Shown here piece after piece: positions 44,147-51,910 of a stretch of DNA of 55,802 bases. The notes beneath the pieces are model-generated. The model saw nothing but the letters and a program-made list of their open reading frames with translations, made no database searches and was not told the origin of the DNA. A program made the translations under genes and the position numbers. Position 1 is the stretch's first letter; every line of letters starts with the position of its first letter. Source of the stretch: Saprospirales bacterium (GTDB lineage: Bacteria > Bacteroidota > Bacteroidia > Chitinophagales > Saprospiraceae); the NCBI GenBank assembly GCA_007695145.1, contig REEI01000046.1, positions 1 through 55,802 of the forward strand, read 5' to 3'.

Positions 44147-44863
44147 TTAGACCAACAAATTGATGTCTTCTACACCCGGCGGTCGGCTTGAAATGAACCC
44201 CTCACCAAATTCCGCACCGCAATAGCGACCATAAGTACGGGCTTTGCCAACCATTTGTTCCATAAATGACTCAGTTGAGATAGGAGTTTCCGGCTCCCGT
44301 GAGTCCGGGTCGAAAAATTGAGACTTAAAGCACTTAATGAGCTCCATTTTTGCTTGAATGTGAGGTGTGATATCAACCACAAAATCTGGGATAAGATGGC
44401 GGTCCTGAATGTAGTGCAATAAGAGATTAGGGCGCCAGGCTGCCATTTCGGCCCCTTCCATTTCCAGCCTCAGGGAGCGGAGTCCGGCAAGGAAAAAAGC
44501 CTCTTTGGCAATTTCAGCTGCCCTTCCGTGATCGGGATGTCGATCAGCAGGCGCATTTGCGAGTACTAATTTTGGCTGAGCCTTACGAATATAGGCGGCT
44601 ACTCTGGATACGCTATTTCGGTCATACGGATTCATAAATCCATCCGGCAATTCTGCATTCCACCTGAATAAAGCCCCCATCTTTTCCGCAGCCTCCAAGG
44701 ACTCTGCCTTTCTAATCTCCGGTGTTCCTCGTGTTCCCATTTCGCCCAAGGACAAATCCAAAAGTCCAATTGTATAGCCGGACCCTTTCTGTTTTAATAA
44801 AGTCCCCGAGCAACTCAACTCAACATCATCGGGATGCGCCCCGATTGCCAATATATCTACCAT
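44147..44863 (-). CDS. bshB1: bacillithiol biosynthesis deacetylase BshB1
   Basis: Zinc hydrolase of the LmbE/PIG-L family that removes the acetyl group from GlcNAc-malate in bacillithiol synthesis. The 238-residue product has the metal motif AIGAHPDDVE (His10, Asp13), the LSLGEMGTRGTPEIR segment typical of the BshB group, and the second metal site DRHPDHGRA. The C-terminal FGEGFISSRPPGVEDINLL is characteristic. bshA and bshC are not in the window. The LCIB-type gene follows 14 bases later on the same strand. Confidence 0.93.
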   Translation of the reverse strand: MVDILAIGAHPDDVELSCSGTLLKQKGSGYTIGLLDLSLGEMGTRGTPEIRKAESLEAAEKMGALFRWNAELPDGFMNPYDRNSVSRVAAYIRKAQPKLVLANAPADRHPDHGRAAEIAKEAFFLAGLRSLRLEMEGAEMAAWRPNLLLHYIQDRHLIPDFVVDITPHIQAKMELIKCFKSQFFDPDSREPETPISTESFMEQMVGKARTYGRYCGAEFGEGFISSRPPGVEDINLLV

Positions 44864-45071
44864 TTATTTTTTTTCATTCAAGCGTGTAAAATCCAATCTA
44901 CTTTTAAAGAAGTACCATGAGATCAAGCTAAAGTTTGAGTTACCTACTTTATTCTACTTGAGAAAAAGGTAAGCTTACCTGAACGCCTCACATCCCAAAA
45001 AACTAATCTCATTCACATAAAAATCACTCAAATCCAACTCCAATATTTTTCTCTTTTGCTCAACGCCAAAT

Positions 45072-46130
45072 TCACCAGGTCAACAGTACTGAACCCCAGG
45101 TAAATCCACTTCCAAAGGCTGCCAGACAGACTAGATCTCCGCGCTGAACTACCCCCTGTTGTACTGCCTCTGATAGTGCTATTGGGATGGAGGCGGCCGT
45201 GGTATTCCCATATTTCTGGATATTACTGAATACTTGATCATCCCTCAGCCTCAACATTCTCTGCACGAACTGACTGATCCTTAGGTTGGCCTGGTGAGGC
45301 ACCACCAACTTCAGCTCTTCAGCCTTTTTTCCGGCTGTATTCAGTGCCTTCATGATCACTTCTGGAAATTTCTTTACAGCAGTTTTAAACACAAGCTGCC
45401 CATTCATGTAAGGAAAGGTCATGCCATCGTCCAGCATTTTTTGAGTGATAAAAATAGGATCCCACTTATTTTCGGAATACCCCATTTCATCCTTATTGCC
45501 ATGAACACCTCCATGAGCTCCAGGATTAATAAAGGCGAGTTCTTCAGCATAGGTGCCATCCGCATGTAAATGAGTGGTGAGAATTTCAGATGATTCTCCT
45601 TCCCTTGAGGGTTGAAGCACTACCGCTCCTGCACCATCGCCAAAAATTACGCTCACATTTCTACCTCTAGTAGTAAAATCGAGGCCCATGGAGTGCATTT
45701 CTGCTCCCACGAGCAGAATATTTTTGTAGTGACCGGTTTTAATAAACTGATCAGCTATAGACATACCATAGACAAAACCTGAGCACTGATTCCGCACATC
45801 CAGCGCACCTATTTCAGTAGAAGTTATGCCCAATTCCCTCTGCAGGAGCACCCCACAACCAGGGAAGAAATAATCCGGACTCAAGGTTGCAAAAATGATG
45901 AAGTCAATTTCTTCTGCTTCAATGCCAGCATTTTCAATAGCCTTGCGAGCAGCTTTGGCACCGAGGATGGTAGTATTTTCTTTAAACCTCTCCCCAAACC
46001 TCCGCTCTTCTATTCCAGTTCGCTCAATGATCCACTCATCAGAGGTATCCATTACTACTTCTAACTCAGCGTTGGTAACTATCCTTTCCGGAACGTAATG
46101 TCCGATCCCTGCAATTTTTGTCCTATTCAT
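45072..46130 (-). CDS. beta-ketoacyl-ACP synthase III (second copy)
   Basis: KAS III family condensing enzyme, 352 residues. It keeps the triad: Cys in RNQCSGFVYGMSIA (about 123), His in VPHQANLRISQFV and Asn in KYGNTTAASIP. It is about 20 residues longer than the first copy and differs in the substrate pocket region (FINPGAHGGVHGNKDEMGYS), which suggests another primer or a role outside main fatty-acid synthesis; DarB-like or flexirubin-type aryl-polyene enzymes are possible but no such cluster is here. It appears to be a single gene. Confidence 0.9.
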   Translation of the reverse strand: MNRTKIAGIGHYVPERIVTNAELEVVMDTSDEWIIERTGIEERRFGERFKENTTILGAKAARKAIENAGIEAEEIDFIIFATLSPDYFFPGCGVLLQRELGITSTEIGALDVRNQCSGFVYGMSIADQFIKTGHYKNILLVGAEMHSMGLDFTTRGRNVSVIFGDGAGAVVLQPSREGESSEILTTHLHADGTYAEELAFINPGAHGGVHGNKDEMGYSENKWDPIFITQKMLDDGMTFPYMNGQLVFKTAVKKFPEVIMKALNTAGKKAEELKLVVPHQANLRISQFVQRMLRLRDDQVFSNIQKYGNTTAASIPIALSEAVQQGVVQRGDLVCLAAFGSGFTWGSVLLTW

Positions 46131-46279
46131 TTTATGATGCTTTTTTGTAGCCGCAATTTACGGATAATCCAAAAAATAAACCAGTTTGGGTACTAATCCA
46201 AGTAAAAAGGTTGCAGGACTTGAAACTAAACCTTATGCAAAATGTATCAAAGTTTCACTTCCCATCCCCTTTACCACCC

Positions 46280-47098
46280 TTAGTCTATACTTTTTACTTT
46301 TTGTAGAACAGAGCGGACTGACCCGTGTTCAATCAGAAGATTTGCGGCACGATCAGGATCTACATTCACCAACTCAACCACCATCCTAATTGCTCTTTCC
46401 CTCAATTTGTTGTTACTGAGTTGCATATCTACCATTTTATTACCCAGGACTCGGCCAAGGCGAACCATTACAGCGGTACTGATCATATTTAGGACCATTT
46501 TTTGGGCAGTTCCCGCTTTCATTCGAGTACTGCCGGTAACAAATTCAGGGCCGGTAACTACCTCAATAGGGTGATCTGAAAAGCGTGTAACAGGACTGCC
46601 CGGATTGGAGGTAATGCAAGCTGTAAGCACTCCTTCCATTTGGGCCTTTTCCAAGCCTCCCATCACATATGGAGTAGTGCCGGAAGCAGCGATTCCCACC
46701 AGACAATCTATGGGGCTAATATTGAATTGGGAGAGGTCTCTCCAGGCACCCTCATAATCATCCTCTGCCCTTTCAACTGCCTTTCTAATCGCCCGATCTC
46801 CTCCGGCAATAATACCTATGACCCAATCATGAGGAACTCCAAAGGTAGGGGGACATTCGGAAGCATCTAATATGCCCAATCGACCACTAGTCCCTGCTCC
46901 AATATAAAACAGTCGACCACCCACCTCCATTCTCTTTACAACCGAATCAATAAAGGCCGATATTTCAGGTATTTTTTTTCTTACAACTTCGGCCACTTTT
47001 GCATCTTCCCGATTGATGTTTGCGATTAATTCAGTGGTTTCCATGGTCTCCAGATGATCATAGAGAGAGTCCTGTTCAGTAATTTTTTTCATCGGCAT
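46280..47098 (-). CDS. murQ: N-acetylmuramic acid 6-phosphate etherase
   Basis: Cleaves the lactyl ether of MurNAc 6-phosphate, giving GlcNAc 6-phosphate for cell-wall recycling. The 272-residue product is a SIS-domain protein with LFYIGAGTSGRLGILDASEC, GIAASGTTPYVMGG and TGSTRMKAGTAQKMVLNMIS, the MurQ signatures. It is somewhat shorter than E. coli MurQ (298). Its ATG overlaps the pyrB stop by one base (TAATG), so it is translationally coupled to pyrimidine genes. No anmK or PTS gene is adjacent. Confidence 0.95.
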   Translation of the reverse strand: MPMKKITEQDSLYDHLETMETTELIANINREDAKVAEVVRKKIPEISAFIDSVVKRMEVGGRLFYIGAGTSGRLGILDASECPPTFGVPHDWVIGIIAGGDRAIRKAVERAEDDYEGAWRDLSQFNISPIDCLVGIAASGTTPYVMGGLEKAQMEGVLTACITSNPGSPVTRFSDHPIEVVTGPEFVTGSTRMKAGTAQKMVLNMISTAVMVRLGRVLGNKMVDMQLSNNKLRERAIRMVVELVNVDPDRAANLLIEHGSVRSVLQKVKSID

Positions 47099-48033
47099 TA
47101 ATTTTTTGATGCCAACAAATACAATATGGCCATTCTTACCGCCACCCCATTTTCCACCTGATCCAGGATGATGGACTGTTGGGAATCTGCCACGTCAGAA
47201 CTGAGTTCTACACCCCGGTTTATAGGGCCGGGGTGCATAATTACCACCTCGCTATCAAGGCTATCCAATAATTTTTTATCGATGCCAAAATAAAGACTGT
47301 ACTCTCTAAGAGATGGGAAGTAACTTATATTCTGCCGCTCCAATTGAATCCTCAACACATTGGCAACATCTGCCCATTCGAGGGTTTCTCTGAGATTGTG
47401 AGAAACCTCCACACCGAGTGTCTCTATATTTTTTGGAATAAGGGTGGGAGGCCCACACAATCGGACATTGGCTCCTAACTTTTTAAGACAAAATATATTG
47501 CTAAGTGCCACCCTGGAGTGCCTTATATCTCCAACGATTGCGATATTTCTTCCGGTGATATCTCCTATGCTTTCCTCCATTGAGTAGAGGTCCAATAATG
47601 CCTGGGTTGGGTGCTCATGAGTGCCATCCCCGGCATTAACAATATTGGCAGAAATTTTATTTGCAAGAAAAACGGGAGCTCCCTGAAGAGGATGCCGCAT
47701 CACCACCATATCCACTTTCATGGATAAAATATTGCGCACAGTGTCTAAAAGCGATTCGCCCTTGGAAACAGAAGATGAAGATGCAGAAAAATTAATCACA
47801 TCCGCACTCAACCTCTTCTCAGCCAATTCAAATGAGATTCTTGTTCTGGTGGAATTTTCAAAAAAAAGGTTGGCTATGGTAATATCTCGAAGAGAGGGTA
47901 CTTTTTTAATGGGGCGATTGATAACTTCCTTAAAGTGTGCTGCTGTTTTTATTATCAGCCTAAGGTCCTCGGGCTTAAGGTACTTTATTCCCAGCACATG
48001 TCTGGTGCTCAACGAGTGGGCATTGATTTCCAT
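47098..48033 (-). CDS. pyrB: aspartate carbamoyltransferase catalytic subunit
   Basis: Joins carbamoyl phosphate and aspartate in pyrimidine synthesis. The 311-residue product has the carbamoyl-phosphate loop FENSTRTRISFE, the HPTQALLDLYSM segment, and HPGPINRGVELSSDV near the end. pyrI is absent, as is usual when PyrB is of this type. It overlaps pyrR by one base at its start (TAATG) and murQ by one base at its end, so the three genes form a tight unit. Confidence 0.97.
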   Translation of the reverse strand: MEINAHSLSTRHVLGIKYLKPEDLRLIIKTAAHFKEVINRPIKKVPSLRDITIANLFFENSTRTRISFELAEKRLSADVINFSASSSSVSKGESLLDTVRNILSMKVDMVVMRHPLQGAPVFLANKISANIVNAGDGTHEHPTQALLDLYSMEESIGDITGRNIAIVGDIRHSRVALSNIFCLKKLGANVRLCGPPTLIPKNIETLGVEVSHNLRETLEWADVANVLRIQLERQNISYFPSLREYSLYFGIDKKLLDSLDSEVVIMHPGPINRGVELSSDVADSQQSIILDQVENGVAVRMAILYLLASKN

Positions 48034-48584
48034 TATTCGCTTTTCTTTGGAAAAAGTAAAATTTTATGATCAGTTGATTTTTCTCCCCAGTCAACTCTAA
48101 CATAGGCATCATCAAGCGAGTCTACAGTAATACCTACATAATTGGCTTTAACCGGCAAATGCCTGTTGAACCTCCTATCCACTAGTGTCAACAATTCCAC
48201 TGAACTCGGACGGCCGTAGTGTTGCAGGGCTGTCATCGCAGCTTGTACAGAGCGCCCTGTATACAAGACATCATCAACCAGAAGCACCTTTTTGCCTTCA
48301 ACCAGAAAATCAATTTCTGTAGGGCTTGCTGCCAGTGGCTTTTCTCTTATCCTAAAATCATCCCGATAAAAGGTAATGTCCAACTTTCCATAAACTATCG
48401 GCCCCTTACCTGCCTTAGACGAGAGAAAGTTTACAATTTTGTCCGACAGGAGCACACCTCTGGGTTGTAAACCAATAATACAGGAATCCTCAAAGTTGTC
48501 ATAGTTCTCAATAAGCTCTTCACACAACCTTCTTAGGGTAATGTAAAGGCGCTTGCCACCTAATATGACTTTTCCTTCCTTCAT
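48033..48584 (-). CDS. pyrR: pyrimidine operon regulator PyrR / uracil phosphoribosyltransferase
   Basis: PRPP-binding protein that in Gram-positives also binds pyr mRNA. From the ATG at 48584 the product is 183 residues; a longer frame to 48620 starts upstream of the predicted promoter. The PRPP loop VLLVDDVLYTGRSVQAAM is clear, and RRLCEELIENYDNFEDSCII and LLTLVDRRFNRHLPVKANYV are PyrR-like. A TAATTTTG box with TTTG 17 bases upstream lies directly before the ATG. The leader is therefore too short for classical PyrR attenuation ahead of pyrR itself. Confidence 0.92.
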   Translation of the reverse strand: MKEGKVILGGKRLYITLRRLCEELIENYDNFEDSCIIGLQPRGVLLSDKIVNFLSSKAGKGPIVYGKLDITFYRDDFRIREKPLAASPTEIDFLVEGKKVLLVDDVLYTGRSVQAAMTALQHYGRPSSVELLTLVDRRFNRHLPVKANYVGITVDSLDDAYVRVDWGEKSTDHKILLFPKKSE

Positions 48585-48592
48585 ATCAACAG

Positions 48593-48621
48593 CAAAATTA
48601 CCATTTTTGCAAACTTTCAAA
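48593..48621 (-). promoter_or_regulatory. promoter of pyrR-pyrB-murQ
   Basis: On the minus strand a TTTG (48618-48621), a 17-base spacer and TAATTTTG (48593-48600) form a full -33/-7 pair. The box ends 8 bases before the ATG at 48584, so the mRNA leader is only a few bases. Confidence 0.65.
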
Positions 48622-49123
48622 ACCTTTTTGATTGATTAATGAAAGACAAATCCAAAAGAATCTCCTCATGATTTAATTTCCTACTTTAAAAAACTCATCA
48701 CCTTAATTTATGGTCACTTCGCAAAGCAGTCTACCTGGTTTCAAAAAGCATTCATGACCATCATCTGATTCCTATGTCAAGTCTAGCGGCTCAAACATCT
48801 ATTCTACGCAGCCAATTCTTGAATTTGATGACAAAAAAAATAAAGTCCTCCAAAAATTCCATACTGAATATATTCTGCCTCAACTTTAGTGTAATTAACT
48901 TGAACCAGCACCTAAGAGTAAGGCAGTTCTAAGTCATTTACCCCCTTTCATCTTGCTACTTCCTGTTATCCTCATCAGGGCTTCAATTTACATTCTACGC
49001 ACAACAACCTTCTAAATTCTTATCTTCTGTAGCGCCTTGTGTTATTCCCATATTGTTTCAGTCATCCCTATTTGGTTTCGGTAAAAACTATATATACTAT
49101 TTTATCGTTCCAATCTAGGCATT
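48622..49123. other. 500-base divergent intergenic region
   Basis: AT-rich, no reading frame, RNA or repeat that I can support. It separates the pyrR promoter (minus) from the promoter at 49124-49131 (plus). Confidence 0.5.
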
Positions 49124-49131
49124 TAACTTTG
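49124..49131 (+). promoter_or_regulatory. -7 box for the VWA membrane protein gene
   Basis: TAACTTTG, an exact TAnnTTTG match, 20 bases before the TTG start at 49152. It supports that start. Confidence 0.65.
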
Positions 49132-49151
49132 CTGTCACAAAAATCTGTACA

Positions 49152-51260
49152 TTGGAAGGAATTAGCTTTATATATCCCGCCTGGTTAATATTATTGTGCC
49201 TGGCGGGAGGTTTTTTATATGGGATTTTACACTACTGGGGTTCAACCCAATTCAAAGATCAGGGAAATTGGCTACGCCGACTACTGTTTGCAGTGAGAAC
49301 CCTATCCATTACCCTTATTGCACTCCTTTTACTGGGGCCGTTGATGAAGTATTTTATCAATGTGGAAGACCCACCTGTTTTAGTGGTTGCTGCGGATGCT
49401 ACTTCATCGGTTATTCTGGCCTCTGACAGCACTGAAATGGCCTCTATTTATCAACAGCTAGAGCAATTGGAAACAGTAAATCCCGGCAGGGTCCAAACCG
49501 ATTTCCTCTTGTTTGGGGAATCCACCCGTACAGGCAAACCCTCCGAAACAGACTTTGCAGATAGAAGTACCAATATCAGCGAGTTACTTGAGTACATTAA
49601 CAATACTTATGATGGCCGAAATTTATCAGGAGTGGTCATTGCCACGGATGGCATTTACAACCGGGGAGCCAACCCGATTTATACACCTATTCGTCACACC
49701 GCTCCCATTCATTTTGTAGCTCTAGGTGATACTTCTGTGAGAAGGGATTTAATGATTCGGAGAATTCTTCACAACCGAATTGCCTATTTAGATGAGAAGT
49801 TCAGTATTCAAATAGATATTGCAGGAAGGATGGCCAATGGAAGTTCGACAACCTTGAACGTTTTTTCTATGGATCCCGCAGGGGGACGACAACAGCTTTA
49901 CTCTGAAGAATTTACAATAGATTCTGATGACTTTTTCACAACCACGGAAATTGTCTTAGAGGCCAACCGACCAGGTCTCAATCACTTTCGTGCAATTCTC
50001 GATCCGATACCCAATGAATTGAGCGAAGAAAACAATGTGCGAGATTTTTATGTAGAAGTCCTTGATACAAGGCAGCGGGTGCTTATTTTGGGTTCTACAC
50101 CCCATCCCGATCTGGGGTCCATGAAGTCCCTTTTGGAAAACTTTCAGAATTATGAGGTTGACCTTTTTTCTTTGAGCAACTGGGAGGGAAATTTTGATGA
50201 TTACGACCTGGTAGTTTTACATCAGATCCCCTCTCGACTTCCGGCTTCCCGCCGGGTACTAGAAGATGTAATGGCCACCGATCGACCGCTCCTATTTGTA
50301 TTGGGAAATCAATCGGATATCAATCAATTTAACCGATCTCAGGAATTGCTGCAAATCAGCGGCGGAGGAAACCGCTTTAATGATGCAGTTCCACTGGTCA
50401 ACAACAACTTTAATCCTTTTACATTTGACCAGGATCTTTTCAGAAGGCTTAGAGGATTTGTTCCACTACAGGCACCTTTTGGCCAATACCAGCTGGCACC
50501 TTTTGCGAATACCCTTCTCCATCAGAGAATTGGGCAGGTTGAAACAGATATGCCCATGCTTACCTTTGGCGAAGTCGGAAACCGCAGGATGGGAATACTG
50601 GCTGGTGAAGGTATCTGGAAATGGAGATTGTATGAATTTTCGTCCTTTGATGGAGCAGATGCCACCGCTGACTTACTTCAAAAGACCGTTCAATATCTAT
50701 CCATCAGAGAAGATGACCGTAGATTGAGGGTTTATACAGATAAAAATCTTTTTGATGAAAGCGAGCTGGTGGTTTTTGAAGCAGAGTACTACAACGCCAG
50801 TTTCCAAAGGGTCAATGAACCCGATGTCAGGTTGACGATATCAGATGCCGAAGACAATCAATTTGCCTATAATTTTGACCGACGAGCAGACCATTATATA
50901 TTGAATACCGGACCTTTTAACCCGGGGGAATACTCCTACATTGCAGAGGTAGAAGTGGGAATGGAGCGCTTCACTGTTGAGGGTGGATTTACAGTCCGTC
51001 CCATACAATTGGAATCCATCAATCTCGAAGCCAACCATGGACTTTTAAATCAAATCGCCAGGAATCAGGGAGGACAATTATTTTATCCCGAAAACCTGCA
51101 AAGTTTATTGGAATTTCTCTCAGAAGATCACGACTTTAGGCCGGTAGTTCACAGCAGCCTTAGGACCAATCTGGTCCTAAATCTCTTTTGGGTTTGCATT
51201 GCCATTCTCGGTCTTCTTTTTGTCGAGTGGTTTATGCGAAGATTCTATGGAAGTTATTGA
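49152..51260 (+). CDS. von Willebrand factor A-like membrane protein
   Basis: A 702-residue membrane protein. Two hydrophobic segments lie near the N terminus (about 8-28 and 45-65), a VWA-like domain at about 75-200, further beta-rich domains facing the periplasm, and a single C-terminal segment (about 675-695) followed by a basic tail. The metal site looks degenerate: D-A-T-S-S (82-86) instead of D-x-S-x-S, but IATDG keeps the later Asp. Such proteins are widespread in Bacteroidota, and the function is unknown; the layout recalls the Bat proteins. The start is TTG: no ATG occurs before the second segment, and the promoter box just upstream fits. A decayed gene follows 18 bases later. Confidence 0.82.
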   Translation: MEGISFIYPAWLILLCLAGGFLYGILHYWGSTQFKDQGNWLRRLLFAVRTLSITLIALLLLGPLMKYFINVEDPPVLVVAADATSSVILASDSTEMASIYQQLEQLETVNPGRVQTDFLLFGESTRTGKPSETDFADRSTNISELLEYINNTYDGRNLSGVVIATDGIYNRGANPIYTPIRHTAPIHFVALGDTSVRRDLMIRRILHNRIAYLDEKFSIQIDIAGRMANGSSTTLNVFSMDPAGGRQQLYSEEFTIDSDDFFTTTEIVLEANRPGLNHFRAILDPIPNELSEENNVRDFYVEVLDTRQRVLILGSTPHPDLGSMKSLLENFQNYEVDLFSLSNWEGNFDDYDLVVLHQIPSRLPASRRVLEDVMATDRPLLFVLGNQSDINQFNRSQELLQISGGGNRFNDAVPLVNNNFNPFTFDQDLFRRLRGFVPLQAPFGQYQLAPFANTLLHQRIGQVETDMPMLTFGEVGNRRMGILAGEGIWKWRLYEFSSFDGADATADLLQKTVQYLSIREDDRRLRVYTDKNLFDESELVVFEAEYYNASFQRVNEPDVRLTISDAEDNQFAYNFDRRADHYILNTGPFNPGEYSYIAEVEVGMERFTVEGGFTVRPIQLESINLEANHGLLNQIARNQGGQLFYPENLQSLLEFLSEDHDFRPVVHSSLRTNLVLNLFWVCIAILGLLFVEWFMRRFYGSY

Positions 51261-51278
51261 TCAAAAAAAGGAGAAGAA

Positions 51279-51707
51279 ATGCCCCCATCTACTTATTTTG
51301 AGGTTCTGCAAGAAGATCTGCGAAATGCGCACCAAAAAACTCCATCTGAAAACCAAATGGATGATAATGAAGCCCAATTCTGGGAAATTGACCGCTAAAT
51401 TTCAGGGGATTCCGAACAAACGATTAGTTATTATTGCGGACTAGAAAAAAAACACTTTCCCAACGGCTGACTTTTTTACTGAAGTAGAATTTCAGGAGGT
51501 TTGCCTACATTTCGAAGAGTTCTTGGCAACTTGGGGAGCAGTAGTAGACCCGATAAAGTACCCCTTAAAATGAGATACAACCTGCTGAAAGACTTGCTGG
51601 ATTATAAGATCACTCCCTTTAGTTATGGTAGATTGGTAATTGACTTCTGTACAGGCATTTCCTCAGATTGCCAACTCAGGCGATATTGTAAATGCATGGA
51701 TTTCTGA
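51279..51707 (+). pseudogene. decayed small gene downstream of the VWA gene
   Basis: A continuous protein-like sequence is broken by three lesions. It begins at ATG 51279 with a fine ribosome binding site (AAAGGAG, about 51267-51273), and reads MPPSTYFEVLQEDLRN and so on to a TAA at 51396-51398. After the stop the same frame continues (ISGDSEQTISYYCGLEKKHF) to about 51467. It then moves to another frame (FFTEVEFQEVCLHFEEFLAT) until a TGA at 51571, and returns to the first frame from 51570 (MRYNLLKDLLDYKITPFSYG) to a TGA at 51705-51707. The intact ancestor would be about 140 residues, soluble, with several cysteines near the end. I do not recognise the family with certainty. A real short product of 39 residues could still be made. 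Confidence 0.75.
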
Positions 51708-51910
51708 AGTTCCTATCCATTTACTACAGTACTGTTAAATGCTTAAATTTAAGAATAGCGACCAGATATCACTTTAGAGACAACTTTTAGACCAACAAAG
51801 GAAAACAGCAATAAATTTCATTTAAGACTATGCTCTAAACGCGGGTTCAATTAGCTTGTTAAACTAATGACTAATTTCGCTTTTTCACTTTAAAACCAAC
51901 CATAAAAAAC

